Counted from the stretch's first letter, positions 8,401 to 16,761 are shown. The stretch is DNA of 64,000 nt from Allomuricauda sp. CAU 1633 (GCF_017313225.1 NZ_JAFLNE010000002.1:310001-374000), one strand, 5' to 3'. Program-made: numbers and translations. Notes: a model not told the origin generated them from the sequence alone.

Positions 8401-10473
8401 GTAACAGTTTCTTTCAGTATCAACAACGTGAATGATGCTCCAGAAGGAGATAACATTGCGGTGGATGTGATTCAAGATGCTGGATACGTCTTTGCCGCAA
8501 GCGATTTTACGTTTGCCGATGATGACCCCAGTGATGCCTTCAACGGAATTCAGGTTATTTCACTTCCATCTAAAGGAATATTGGAATACAACGGCAACCC
8601 CGTGTCTATAAATCAAATGATTGATGATGTGACCCTATTGGTATACACCACGGCTAGTGGTGAGTATGGTGCAAACTATACTTCCTTTTCTTTCAAGGTA
8701 AAAGATGGAGACGATGCATTGAGTGGCACAACCTACAGTGCAAACATTACCGCAGCTCAAGATACTGATGGTGATGGAATCCCAGATGATACCGATGACG
8801 ATGATGATGGTGATGGTGCTCCAGATGACGAAGATGCCTTTCCAAAGGATTCGACAGAGGACACCGATACCGATGGTGACGGAACTGGGGACAATGCAGA
8901 TGATGATGACGATGGTGATGGCACTTTGGATATCAATGACGATTTTCCAAAAGACCCAGCCGAAGACACCGATACCGATGGTGACGGGACAGGCGACAAC
9001 GCAGATGACGATGATGACGGCGATGGTACGTTGGACGTCAATGATGATTTCCCAAAAGATCCATCCGAGGATACCGATACCGATGGTGACGGAACCGGGG
9101 ACAATTTTGATGATGACGATGACGATGATGGCACTTTAGACGTGAATGACGATTTTCCAAAAGACCCAACCGAAGACACCGATACCGATGGTGACGGAAC
9201 CGGTGACAATGCAGACGATGATGACGATGGTGATGGCACTTTGGATGTCAATGACGATTTCCCAAAAGACCCTACCGAGGATACTGATACCGATAATGAT
9301 GGGACCGGTGACAACGCCGATGACGATGACGATGGTGATGGTACGTTGGACGTGAATGACGATTTCCCGAGAGACCCATCTGAGGACACCGATACCGACA
9401 ACGATGGGACCGGTGACAATGCAGATGACGATGACGATGGAGATGGCACGTTGGATATCAATGACGATTTTCCAAAAGACCCTACCGAGGATACCGATAC
9501 CGATGGTGACGGGACAGGTGACAATGCAGATGACGATGACGATGGCGACGGTACATTGGACATCAATGACGATTTCCCAAAAGACCCTGCTGAGGATACC
9601 GATACTGACAATGATGGAACCGGTGATAACGCTGATGATGATGACGATGGAGATGGCACGTTGGACGTGAATGACGATTTTCCAAAAGACCCAGCCGAAG
9701 ATACCGATACGGATAACGACGGTGTTGGGGACAATGCAGATAATGATGCTGACAATGATGGCACTCCGGATGATGAGGATGCATTTCCATTAGATCCAAA
9801 CGAAGATGCCGATGTGGACGGTGATGGCGTTGGCGACAATGCTGATGATGACGATGATAATGACGGTGTTACTGATATCGACAACGATGGTGATGGTCTT
9901 GGCGACAACGTTGACACCGATGATGACAACGATGGCATTCCTGATGATCAGGATGCATTCCCAACAGATTTTACTGAGGATACTGATACCGATGGTGATG
10001 GCATTGGTGATAATACTGATACCGATGATGATGCAGATGGGTATCCCGATGAACTGGAAATAGAGCAGGGAACAGACCCAACCGATGCTTCAAGTATTCC
10101 TGTGGATACGGATGGAGATGGTATTCCTGACAGTTTGGATGACGATGATGACAACGATGGCGTTGTCGATGGTGAGGATGCATTCCCAACGAGTGATGAA
10201 CCTACCTTGGTTCCAGCTCAGGCCTTTACGCCCAATGGAGACGGTAATAATGATGCTTGGATTATCCCAGGGATTGATAATTACCCCAACAACAGGGTAT
10301 CGGTCTACAACCGATGGGGCCATGAAGTGTTTGCAACGCAATCCTATCGTAACAACTGGGAAGGATTCTACAAGAGCAGGAATGAAAAACTTCCGGCTGG
10401 ATCATACCTGTACATCATTGACCTAGGCGATGGAAGTGCCCCGATACAAGGCTGGATTTTCATCAATTATTAA
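5455..10473 (+). CDS. Giant T9SS type B cell-surface protein with thrombospondin type 3 repeats
   Basis: The 1672-residue protein starts with a Sec signal peptide (about 1-23, ending VQAQ). Residues about 50-320 resemble a lectin/laminin-G-like fold, followed by PKD/Ig-like segments. Around 805-1100 there are cadherin-like Ig modules (DEDTPSDPIDVLYND, VNDAPEGDN). Residues about 1103-1578 are an extremely Asp-rich thrombospondin type 3 array expected to bind many Ca2+ ions. The C-terminus (about 1584-1672, from FTPNGDGNNDAW to GWIFINY) is the gliding-motility-associated (CHU_C) type B sorting domain, so export through T9SS and surface attachment are expected. It lies between a DUF4347 protein and PorP/SprF on the same strand. 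An adhesin or matrix role is inferred. Confidence 0.93.
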   Translation: MKQNFINILSLFALFLLFGTVQAQTVDMTVQQGPNVDVMVTVGSANLDLSTFEADLEQAMHLKGIPLGKLRVEAFQRSSISSDQADASDIFNSWNKMNFNGTEPPVHSSYTGDYFTFDSGTNRIIADFVGRYNGYGYAMYDPTGDIADGSISATWGLTGAPYVHGEVGFIFRKVDNQNFYAYIIDNHTACGNVSGYGTDGDPAEAIIKIENGVKTVLALNTNSGNSGTATYGWNGNRADMFDAYYDGQTIDFKIEMSGDDIKISRKGGGGNAGTDWIESFNISDATFSEGSYGFYVHEQSGAYFKDINIEKLELRAFKDVLREPQWRNSALRFNVNLDDLEVADFDNDEDLSEILMRTINEDIHYIGWGTNTNETQFERFITQNNNQGTFINRDAGSWSTWIDDMAQYIYEQYQFGTVSAGEFFIAGTSVEIDVDPAQLKNNTANASYPSGRWKITHDETYFENNTGRVSWSGLFLEDVPEYYEKPGKYTFTFEEMPTAPTTLYFHRKPVASFTYSGDTGFINNTSYDLDGGANDGINQSEWKWKAVDAASTNDWIDGQFDKNAVSDGQYLVMLRVQDHQGTWSSPTSIYVEKTAATGGSTDLPIAQFNILPDKLNTYTGNMTIVIEDNSVDPYGRTLSTQEWIVTQRTYDGDGDPTDTEIYNASTPMTDFSAYNNLSADYIIRLRTQTDTGVWSEPFYRTLTIVDDDTLPTITANPANGSLDTDTDIQLVFQDENGGSGFDVQRYAKVQSATPPATDSAAWTSWSNSQSKTTTFNTGGSGWYIHAEVKDNAGNVGTASFGPYDITLVVSADDDLAILDEDTPSDPIDVLYNDVYDTGVTPTVTITAQGTKGTAVVNGSNQVVYTPNANENGTDTVTYELDDQGQKVTANITLSILPSDDAPVANADSFNLDENATLNEDVSTNDVEIDGDDLEYHIITNPSHAASFTFNTDGTFSYEHDGDESGTDSFTYNFEDAVSFSSTVTVSFSINNVNDAPEGDNIAVDVIQDAGYVFAASDFTFADDDPSDAFNGIQVISLPSKGILEYNGNPVSINQMIDDVTLLVYTTASGEYGANYTSFSFKVKDGDDALSGTTYSANITAAQDTDGDGIPDDTDDDDDGDGAPDDEDAFPKDSTEDTDTDGDGTGDNADDDDDGDGTLDINDDFPKDPAEDTDTDGDGTGDNADDDDDGDGTLDVNDDFPKDPSEDTDTDGDGTGDNFDDDDDDDGTLDVNDDFPKDPTEDTDTDGDGTGDNADDDDDGDGTLDVNDDFPKDPTEDTDTDNDGTGDNADDDDDGDGTLDVNDDFPRDPSEDTDTDNDGTGDNADDDDDGDGTLDINDDFPKDPTEDTDTDGDGTGDNADDDDDGDGTLDINDDFPKDPAEDTDTDNDGTGDNADDDDDGDGTLDVNDDFPKDPAEDTDTDNDGVGDNADNDADNDGTPDDEDAFPLDPNEDADVDGDGVGDNADDDDDNDGVTDIDNDGDGLGDNVDTDDDNDGIPDDQDAFPTDFTEDTDTDGDGIGDNTDTDDDADGYPDELEIEQGTDPTDASSIPVDTDGDGIPDSLDDDDDNDGVVDGEDAFPTSDEPTLVPAQAFTPNGDGNNDAWIIPGIDNYPNNRVSVYNRWGHEVFATQSYRNNWEGFYKSRNEKLPAGSYLYIIDLGDGSAPIQGWIFINY
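8860..9804 (+). repeat. 105-bp tandem repeat array (35-residue TSP3 units)
   Basis: Copies start every 105 bp at 8860, 8965, 9070, 9175, 9280, 9385, 9490, 9595 and 9700. The first eight are nearly identical (DTDTDGDGTGDN...DINDDFPKDPAE type). The ninth is diverged, and less regular TSP3 repeats flank the array from 8761 to about 10190. The unit length is a multiple of three, so copy-number change keeps the frame. Confidence 0.95.
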
Positions 10474-10507
10474 AAATCAACAAGACAAAAAACGCAATAC
10501 AAAAGAC

Positions 10508-11398
10508 ATGAATTTCATTAACAAATTTCAGATACTGATAGCGGTTTTGGTGCTGTCCTTTTCGGGCAAGGCCCAACAGGACCCCAACTATACCTTTTAC
10601 CGCTATAACATGAACATCTACAATCCGGCTTTTGCAGGAAGCTCAGAAGCAGCCGAGTTCTCATTGGGAATTCGGAGTCAGTGGGCCGGAGTGGAAGGTG
10701 CACCGGAAAGCCAGAGTGCCATTTTTGGAATGCCGGTAGGTAGAAATGTGGGACTTGGCGTGTCCATCCTCAACGATCGTACCTTCATTGAGCAACAAAC
10801 CTGGATGGCCATTGACGTATCCTACTTCATTGATTTGGATGAGGAGCATCGTCTGTATTTCGGTATCAAGGGAAGTGCAAACTCCTATGACGCCAATACA
10901 GATGGTTTGGTCACCTACGGTGTAGGGCAGGATGGAGCACTTTCAAATTATGAAAGTCGTTTTACGCCCAATGTGGGTGCAGGAGTGTATTTAAAGCATG
11001 ATCGGTACTTTGTGTCGCTATCAGCGCCAAAGCTCCTTACCCCAGACCGTATGCAGGAACAAAACGGTAATGCGTATCTGGGTACGGACCGCAGACATGC
11101 TTACCTCAGTGGGGGGTATACTTTCCTATTGGGTAAGGCCTTGGACCTGAAAACTATGGGGATGTTCCGATATGTGGATGCATCTCCGATGTCCTTGGAA
11201 TTAACCGGTATTTTGGATTTTGGGGAACGTTTTGAATTTGGGGCCTCTTATCGATTTGATGAGAGTATCAGCGGATTGTTCCTTTTTAACATCAGCAATG
11301 GTTTTAATTTGGGTTATGCCTATGAGACCGCATTGCAAAGTTCCATTGATGGGTTAGATCACAACACCCATGAATTGTTCATGCGGTTAAAAATGTAG
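10508..11398 (+). CDS. PorP/SprF family type IX secretion-associated membrane protein
   Basis: The 296-residue product has a signal peptide (about 1-21, SFSGKAQ) and the PorP/SprF opening QQDPNYTFYRYNMNIYNPAFAG. It continues with alternating strands of an outer-membrane barrel and ends in LFMRLKM. PorP/SprF proteins sit in the outer membrane and are often encoded right after a type B T9SS substrate, where they help attach or deliver that substrate. The 35-bp gap to the giant protein supports this pairing. The ATG at 10508 is chosen over an upstream in-frame codon at 10430 because that one overlaps the previous gene and lacks a signal peptide. A strong terminator follows. Confidence 0.94.
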   Translation: MNFINKFQILIAVLVLSFSGKAQQDPNYTFYRYNMNIYNPAFAGSSEAAEFSLGIRSQWAGVEGAPESQSAIFGMPVGRNVGLGVSILNDRTFIEQQTWMAIDVSYFIDLDEEHRLYFGIKGSANSYDANTDGLVTYGVGQDGALSNYESRFTPNVGAGVYLKHDRYFVSLSAPKLLTPDRMQEQNGNAYLGTDRRHAYLSGGYTFLLGKALDLKTMGMFRYVDASPMSLELTGILDFGERFEFGASYRFDESISGLFLFNISNGFNLGYAYETALQSSIDGLDHNTHELFMRLKM

Positions 11399-11443
11399 GT
11401 TTAATTCACAATTTGTTTGGAAAGCCATAATCCGCTTTTAAAG

Positions 11444-11470
11444 ACGCCCCATTTTGGGGCGTTTTTTTTT
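11444..11470 (+). terminator. Rho-independent terminator after porP/sprF
   Basis: ACGCCCC (11444-11450), a 5-nt ATTTT loop and GGGGCGT (11456-11462) form a 7-bp GC-rich stem followed by a run of eight further T residues. Confidence 0.93.
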
Positions 11471-11487
11471 GACAGCTTGAAGTTATT

Positions 11488-11525
11488 TTAGGTCATATGT
11501 ACTAAATTAGGTCAAGTTTACTAAT
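11488..11525. promoter_or_regulatory. 19-bp tandem direct repeat, candidate TetR operator
   Basis: TTAGGTCATATGTACTAAA (11488-11506) is followed directly by TTAGGTCAAGTTTACTAAT (11507-11525), sharing 15 of 19 positions. It ends 18 bp before the ATG of the TetR gene, a typical place for autoregulation. Function is inferred from position. Confidence 0.5.
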
Positions 11526-11543
11526 TTTTTGTACATTTGAACC

Positions 11544-12206
11544 ATGATTGATACAAGAGAACGTATTTTAAGAAGTGCTTTGAAATTGTTTAACAAGTAT
11601 GGTACTTCCAATGTAACCTTGCGTACTATAGCCAAGGATCTTGGAATTAGCCAGGGGAACCTGAATTATCATTTCAAAAAAAGAGAGGATATCATCAACG
11701 AACTGTATCAAAGACTGGTAAATGATATTGATGAAATCATGTTAAGCAATCAACAAAAGGAGGTAAGCTTAAAATTGTTGTTTGATGTATCTGAAGTGGT
11801 AACCACCAATTTTTATCGATATCGTTTTATCTTGTTGAATTTCACTGAAGTAATGTTGGAGCACCGTCCCATCAGAAATCATTTTCGGGATATGGTAAAA
11901 TTGAGGGAAGAGCAAATGACAGCTTTGTTCAGTGCCTTTGTGGAAAAAGGCTTAATGCACAATGAACAATATCCCAATCAATTTCAAAACCTCTGCAGAC
12001 GATTTCAAATTTTAGGCGACTTCTGGATGTCTTCTGCCAAGGTAATTCATCCCAAAGGACTCACCAAAAAGTCCATTCAAGAGTATAGCGGTCTGCTATT
12101 GGAGGCCATATATCCCTACCTAACTTCGGTTGGGCAGGAAGAGTTTAAGCAACACTATAACAAATCAACCCTTGAGAACCCAAAAAAGACAACCGTATCA
12201 TTTTAG
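11544..12206 (+). CDS. TetR/AcrR family transcriptional regulator
   Basis: The 220-residue protein has the TetR DNA-binding region at about residues 1-50 (RERILRSALKLFNKYG, then TLRTIAKDLGISQGNLNYHFKKREDI), followed by an all-helical ligand/dimer region without a recognisable subfamily. A 19-bp tandem repeat immediately upstream is a candidate autoregulatory site. It is followed 24 bp later by an AraC-type regulator on the same strand, so the two may be co-transcribed and act in series on the methyltransferase/lipoprotein genes downstream. The ligand is unknown. Confidence 0.93.
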   Translation: MIDTRERILRSALKLFNKYGTSNVTLRTIAKDLGISQGNLNYHFKKREDIINELYQRLVNDIDEIMLSNQQKEVSLKLLFDVSEVVTTNFYRYRFILLNFTEVMLEHRPIRNHFRDMVKLREEQMTALFSAFVEKGLMHNEQYPNQFQNLCRRFQILGDFWMSSAKVIHPKGLTKKSIQEYSGLLLEAIYPYLTSVGQEEFKQHYNKSTLENPKKTTVSF

Positions 12207-12230
12207 GGGGGCAATTTTAACAACAATGTC

Positions 12231-13103
12231 ATGATCAATTTCTATCAAACCTTAAAAGCTCTGGACATTTATAAAAAGGTCATTGTTCGCGATTTACTTT
12301 GTGTGGAATACAAATGCTTTTTGGAGGATACAACGTTCAAATTCTGGACAGAGGTGGGGTGTTTGGTGTTCTGCACTTCAGGAAAGAAAATATACAGCTC
12401 CAAAAACCAAGACCTTACAGTAACAAAAGGGGCTACTTTCTTCATGAAAAAAGGAGCCTATACTGGGGAAAGCTTTTTTGAGGAAGATTATTGCGCCCTA
12501 ATGCTTTTTTTGCCAGAAAGCTATGTCAATCATTTTTTGACCAAGTACGATTATATTAAAGTAAACGACCAAGGCAATTCACAAGTCCTGGATTCTTCGG
12601 AAAACCTTATTGCCCTGCCACAAGATTCAACCTTGGAGGCCTTCTTTTTTACCATACTCAATTATTTTGCAAATATGTTGGTGATAAACAAGGAACTATT
12701 GGAGGTTAAGTTTGATGAATTACTGTTGAACTTATTTACACAGCCAGAGTATACCTCACTTTCAACCTATTTGTTGCAATTGGTGGGCGACGAAAGGATT
12801 GGAATCCGACAGGTGATGGAAGAGAATTATGCGAGCTCATTAAAGCTCCCTGAATATGCCGAATTGTGTAATATGAGCCTATCAACCTTTAAACGCGAAT
12901 TTCCCAAAGTGTACAAAACATCCCCGGGAAGATGGTTGCTAAATAGAAAACTGCAACTATCCAAAAAACTGTTGGGCAATTCAAATTTGCACATCAATGA
13001 GATAGCCTTTAGATGTGGGTTTGAAAATACATCACATTTTATTAGAACTTTTAAAAAATACCAAGACACAACCCCTTCAAAATATCGTCTTTTATTGAAT
13101 TAA
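12231..13103 (+). CDS. AraC family transcriptional regulator
   Basis: The 290-residue protein has an N-terminal cupin-like sensing half (about 20-120, containing FWTEVGCLVFCTSGKKIY) and a C-terminal double helix-turn-helix of the AraC type (about 190-290: LKLPEYAELCNMSLSTFKRE and HINEIAFRCGFENTSHFIRT). This ExsA-like layout is common in Bacteroidota. It starts 24 bp after the TetR gene and is followed by a 99-bp gap and a methyltransferase, the likely target or partner. The effector is unknown. Confidence 0.92.
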   Translation: MINFYQTLKALDIYKKVIVRDLLCVEYKCFLEDTTFKFWTEVGCLVFCTSGKKIYSSKNQDLTVTKGATFFMKKGAYTGESFFEEDYCALMLFLPESYVNHFLTKYDYIKVNDQGNSQVLDSSENLIALPQDSTLEAFFFTILNYFANMLVINKELLEVKFDELLLNLFTQPEYTSLSTYLLQLVGDERIGIRQVMEENYASSLKLPEYAELCNMSLSTFKREFPKVYKTSPGRWLLNRKLQLSKKLLGNSNLHINEIAFRCGFENTSHFIRTFKKYQDTTPSKYRLLLN

Positions 13104-13202
13104 TTGCCTCTGACCTTATTTGTCTATTCTTTGGGCCAATATGAAAATTGAAGCCCTGGGAACCCCTCTAAGTTTGCACATATAATCAATAAAAAATAAG
13201 TT

Positions 13203-14291
13203 ATGTGTAATTCTTGTTTACCCAGAATTCCCAGTGATGCCCATAAAATGGAAGCTTTCGCTGGACAAATGATGTCAGTAATCAACAATGCTGCATTGGG
13301 GAATATGATATCCATTGGGCACAGAACCCGATTGTTCGATGTGATGGATACCATGGAACCCGCAACATCAGCTGAAATTGCAACCTGTGCCGGTTTAAGC
13401 GAGCGGTATGTAAGGGAGTGGTTGGGTGCCTTGGTTTGTGGCAAAATAGTTGAGTATGAGCCAGAGGGCAAGACCTATCTGTTGCCCGCCGAAAATGCCT
13501 TTTTCCTCACCCGAAAATCAAAGGAAAAAAACATGGCCGCAATTGCATCCATCCTGCCAGTTTGGTCCAGTGTTGAGGATAAGATTGTGGACTGTTTTGA
13601 AAATGGAGGTGGTGTTCCCTACTCCGAATATGGTAGGTTTTATCAAGTTATGGGTGAAATCAGCAACGCCAATGTGGGCAATAACCTTATTGACAATATC
13701 CTTACGCAGAAACCAAAACAAATGGAAGCCCTTACCAACGGCATTGATGTGTTGGATGTTGGGTGCGGTGACGGGAAAATTTTGATGGAACTCGCCAAGA
13801 ATTTCCCCAATAGTCGTTTTGTGGGTATCGACCTTTGTCCTGAGCCGATACAGAGTGCCCAAACCAGGGCAACAATGTCAGGACTGGAGAACATCAACTT
13901 TTTTGAAGCTGATATTCTAGAGTATCAATTCGATAAACACTTTGATTTGATCACAACTTTTGATGTGATACACGACTTGGCTTTTCCAGATAAGGTACTG
14001 GCTAAAATAAATGCTTTGCTCAAGGCAAATACAGGCCAATATTTGATGATGGATATCAACGCTTCTTCAAATTTGGAAAACAATGAAGAACATCCGTTGG
14101 CACCCTTTCTTTATACCGCCTCCACGTTGCATTGCATGTCAGTATCCCTAGCGCAGGGAGGTATGGGGCTTGGCACCGTATGGGGTGTTGAAAAGGCCAA
14201 AGAAATGCTTGCAGAAGCTGGTTTCTCAAGCGTGGCCATAGAAAACTACCAACATGATATGATGAACAATTATTATTTCTGCACAAAATGA
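13203..14291 (+). CDS. Winged-helix class I SAM-dependent methyltransferase
   Basis: The 362-residue protein has an N-terminal winged-helix dimerisation region (about residues 30-110, TSAEIATCAGLSERYVREWLG), as in Rv2258c-like and O-methyltransferase-type enzymes. A Rossmann methyltransferase domain follows (about 150-310), with motif I VLDVGCGDGKILMELA near 182-197. The N-terminus MCNSCL carries a CxxC pair. The substrate is not predictable. The last four bases overlap the start of the following lipoprotein (ATGA), so the two are translationally coupled. The nearby TetR and AraC genes may control them. Confidence 0.88.
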   Translation: MCNSCLPRIPSDAHKMEAFAGQMMSVINNAALGNMISIGHRTRLFDVMDTMEPATSAEIATCAGLSERYVREWLGALVCGKIVEYEPEGKTYLLPAENAFFLTRKSKEKNMAAIASILPVWSSVEDKIVDCFENGGGVPYSEYGRFYQVMGEISNANVGNNLIDNILTQKPKQMEALTNGIDVLDVGCGDGKILMELAKNFPNSRFVGIDLCPEPIQSAQTRATMSGLENINFFEADILEYQFDKHFDLITTFDVIHDLAFPDKVLAKINALLKANTGQYLMMDINASSNLENNEEHPLAPFLYTASTLHCMSVSLAQGGMGLGTVWGVEKAKEMLAEAGFSSVAIENYQHDMMNNYYFCTK

Positions 14292-14866
14292 AAAAGATAG
14301 TATTTAAACTTTTAGCACTTACATTCAGTTTAATGGCTCTAATGTCATGTAGCGATGACGACTACAATGGAGATGTCATTGGCGAAGACCCCACAATTCC
14401 CTTAATGTTCGGTATCAATGCAAAAGGGACAGTAACGGGTAAAATGGTCGAAAACTACGAGTTGCCCGGAACTGATTTAACCGTATCAGGTAACGCCTTT
14501 GAAATGACCATGTTCAATCCTGCGACCGATGAAGCCATAGGCACCGTAATCGATATCAATGTAGATGCCCAGACCTTTGAAGATGGCAGCATGTTCGGTG
14601 AAAATTATACCGTGTTTCTATTTGAAGATTCGCAAAACAGTTCCTTGGTTCTGCACAACCTAATTGAAATGATACCCGCACCACCCGCCAATATGAATGC
14701 TTTCATAAAAAGGGAGAACACTTTGGATAATGTGGTAGGGGGTACCGGCATCTATTCCAGCTTTGTTGGCGGGTCAACGCTAAACGCCTCGTTGGACATG
14801 AAGGACTTTGCCGAAAACAAGGTAGGTTTTGATTGTTTGTATGGATTTACAAAGATGCTCCACTAG
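14288..14866 (+). CDS. Small lipoprotein of unknown function
   Basis: The 192-residue product has a lipoprotein signal ending in a lipobox (ALMSC, Cys near residue 20) followed by an acidic SDDDYNGD stretch typical of exported Bacteroidota lipoproteins. The rest is predicted beta-rich with no domain I recognise. Its start overlaps the methyltransferase stop codon (ATGA), which indicates one operon. A 28-bp perfect palindrome follows 16 bp after its stop codon. It is probably attached to the outer membrane. Confidence 0.8.
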   Translation: MKKIVFKLLALTFSLMALMSCSDDDYNGDVIGEDPTIPLMFGINAKGTVTGKMVENYELPGTDLTVSGNAFEMTMFNPATDEAIGTVIDINVDAQTFEDGSMFGENYTVFLFEDSQNSSLVLHNLIEMIPAPPANMNAFIKRENTLDNVVGGTGIYSSFVGGSTLNASLDMKDFAENKVGFDCLYGFTKMLH

Positions 14867-14882
14867 AACAAATTTCAAATTT

Positions 14883-14910
14883 AGCGTAGGGTTTTATAAA
14901 ACCCTACGCT
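14883..14910. terminator. 28-bp perfect palindrome, probable terminator stem
   Basis: AGCGTAGGGTTTT (14883-14895) pairs exactly with AAAACCCTACGCT (14898-14910). It lies between the lipoprotein and the acetyltransferase gene. The T tail is poor (CTTTAAAA), so it may end transcripts weakly or act as an operator. Confidence 0.6.
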
Positions 14911-14926
14911 CTTTAAAAGTCATGGT

Positions 14927-15388
14927 ATGAAAGTCACTCTTACAACTGTTTTGACATCAACCCAAAAACAAGACCTTTTTAGGATATGGAATGCGGAATA
15001 TTTTCAAAGTATTACCTATACGCAAATTGAAGATTTTGAGGACTATTTGGCTAAGCTTTCGAATAAAAGATATCTACTGCTCTTAAAAGAGAACCACCTA
15101 ATAGGCTGTTGTGTAAAATATAGGAAGGACAATGCTAGTTGGTTTTTTATCCTGTTGGATTCAAAACTCCAAGGGAAAGGGCTTGGATCTAAACTCTTGG
15201 ATAAAGCTAAAGAGGATGAAATGGTATTGAATGGCTGGGTAATACCACACGACGATTATCTTAAAAATACAGGAGAACCCTATAAATCACCATTGGGGTT
15301 CTATCAGAAGAATGGTTTTGAGGTTCATTACAAGGAACGTCTTGAACTGGACCAATTTGTGGCTGTAAAAATTCAATGGAAAAAATAG
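14927..15388 (+). CDS. GNAT family N-acetyltransferase
   Basis: The 153-residue protein shows the GNAT core: strands FFILLDSKLQGKGLGSKLLDKAK, containing the acetyl-CoA-binding QGKGLG motif (about residues 80-100), and a C-terminal SPLGFYQKNGFEVHYKERL stretch typical of GNAT enzymes. The substrate is unknown. An ATG five bases earlier (14922) is followed at once by a stop, so 14927 is the start. The 3' end is 11 bp before the esterase start, consistent with co-transcription. Confidence 0.88.
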   Translation: MKVTLTTVLTSTQKQDLFRIWNAEYFQSITYTQIEDFEDYLAKLSNKRYLLLLKENHLIGCCVKYRKDNASWFFILLDSKLQGKGLGSKLLDKAKEDEMVLNGWVIPHDDYLKNTGEPYKSPLGFYQKNGFEVHYKERLELDQFVAVKIQWKK

Positions 15389-15399
15389 GAACAACAAAA

Positions 15400-16338
15400 A
15401 TGAAAAAATATACTTTAAAATACATTCAGTGGCTTTTGGTTCTTGCTATGCCGCTGATACTGAATGCGCAAAAATCACAGGTGGATTCACTAGAAATCTA
15501 TGATAGAATTCGCTCATATACCTACACCCAACCAAAGCAAAATGGAGGTAAGGTAAGAATCATTTTTGCACTTCATGGCTCTGGCATGAGTATGGGTTTT
15601 ATGGAACAGGTGGTAGGCACCCAATTTAATGCATTGGCCTATCAGCAGGAGCAGACCATCATGGTCTACCCAGAGGGTTTTAGTGGAAATTGGAACGATT
15701 GTAGGGCAAAAGCAACCTATCCTGCCAAAAAGCAACAGATTGATGATGTGAAGTTTCTTTTAAAAATAATTGAGAGGTTAAAGAACCAATACCAGTTCCA
15801 AGAAACCGAGGTTTTTGCTGTTGGGTATTCCAATGGGGGGCACATGTGCTTTAAACTGGCCAAAAAGATTCCAAGTGAATTTAAGGGCTTTGCCATAGTG
15901 GGGGCCAACCTTCCCATTTCCGTCAATGATGACTGTACAAGTAGCAACGAAGCGGTATCCATTTTACTGATAAATGGCACTGCAGACCCAATAAATCCTT
16001 ATCAAGGGGGTGAAGTATGGGCAGGAGACGGACAAACCCGTGGAAAGGTTGTATCTGCCCATGAAACCCGCGATTATTGGTTGGACTTGTTGAAGGGAGA
16101 ACCAAGTTTGGAATCAGAAATCAAATATGAGGATATATATCCACAGGATAATTCAAGAGTAGTTCAAAGAACCTATTCCACATCTGAATCAACTAAAAGA
16201 GTGTCAACCGTGGAGGTCATAAATGGAGGCCATCACTTTGCTAATCCAGATTTTGAAGAGTGGCCGGAATACTTGGGCAATCTGAATAGGGATGTGAACC
16301 TTCCAAAAATCATCATGACTTTCTTTGATACCCTTTGA
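15400..16338 (+). CDS. Secreted alpha/beta-hydrolase, PHB depolymerase/feruloyl esterase-like
   Basis: The 312-residue product has a signal peptide (about 1-24, ending LNAQ). It has an oxyanion-side HGSGMSMGF motif, the nucleophile elbow VGYSNGGHM and a C-terminal INGGHHFANP, which supplies the likely catalytic His. This is the LpqC/PHB-depolymerase esterase pattern. It is probably periplasmic or secreted and cleaves an ester in an unknown substrate. I start it at ATG 15400, since the in-frame ATG at 15376 overlaps the preceding acetyltransferase and would bury the signal peptide. Confidence 0.87.
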   Translation: MKKYTLKYIQWLLVLAMPLILNAQKSQVDSLEIYDRIRSYTYTQPKQNGGKVRIIFALHGSGMSMGFMEQVVGTQFNALAYQQEQTIMVYPEGFSGNWNDCRAKATYPAKKQQIDDVKFLLKIIERLKNQYQFQETEVFAVGYSNGGHMCFKLAKKIPSEFKGFAIVGANLPISVNDDCTSSNEAVSILLINGTADPINPYQGGEVWAGDGQTRGKVVSAHETRDYWLDLLKGEPSLESEIKYEDIYPQDNSRVVQRTYSTSESTKRVSTVEVINGGHHFANPDFEEWPEYLGNLNRDVNLPKIIMTFFDTL

Positions 16339-16761
16339 GATTAAAGCAGTCTTTTATTGGAATACAAAAACTCATGGACTCAGAAAAAAGCCTCACTTTA
16401 CTAAATAGGAAAAGGTCTGAAATAGAAAATCAGGAAGGCACCAATGATTCAAGATGGAGGGGCATTCATGATACTGTGCATAACAGGCCTTTTAGTGGGA
16501 TATTTTTTTTGAAAACAGGATACTAAAAATCCACCCATAAGTTGTTTAAACCATAGCACAATTATCTTGAAACAAAATCTATTATTGGGTATTGTTTCCT
16601 AAAGCAACAAAGGCTTTTTGTACATTGATTAATGGACCAATCAGGATATCCTTAATTTTGATTTCAAAAATTTTAGGGAAGGTTGTCACATAAGTGAGTT
16701 TTCAATTGTCAGTAACATAGGGAAGGCCCATGGCTTTTCCCCATGATTTCAAATACATGCC
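16339..16761. other. Intergenic region before the ECF41 sigma gene
   Basis: This 423-bp stretch has no secure gene. Two short overlapping plus-strand frames are visible: 16374-16526 (50 codons, charged) and, in the +1 frame, 16444-16512 (22 codons, hydrophobic). Together they would resemble a tiny single-pass membrane protein if joined by a frameshift, but I cannot support either. The right part holds the ECF41-type promoter at 16684-16710. Confidence 0.4.
16684..16710 (+). promoter_or_regulatory. ECF41-type promoter of the sigma factor gene
   Basis: TGTCACA (16684-16690), a 16-bp spacer and TGTC (16707-16710). The known ECF41 target consensus is TGTCACA-N16-CGTC. It lies 51 bp before the sigma gene and implies autoregulation. 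Confidence 0.75.

Noticed and set aside
8860..9804. Possible CRISPR-like array because of regular spacing
   Set aside because: The 105-bp units are contiguous coding DNA for TSP3 repeats; no short repeat/unique spacer pattern and no cas genes.
8757..9938. Long open frame on the minus strand opposite the adhesin repeats
   Set aside because: Ser/Pro-rich shadow produced by the Asp codons (GAT/GAC) of the repeat array; no start signal, domain or own promoter.
16374..16526. Two overlapping short frames before the ECF41 sigma gene (also 16444-16512)
   Set aside because: Only 50 and 22 codons, no conserved motif; cannot separate from chance.
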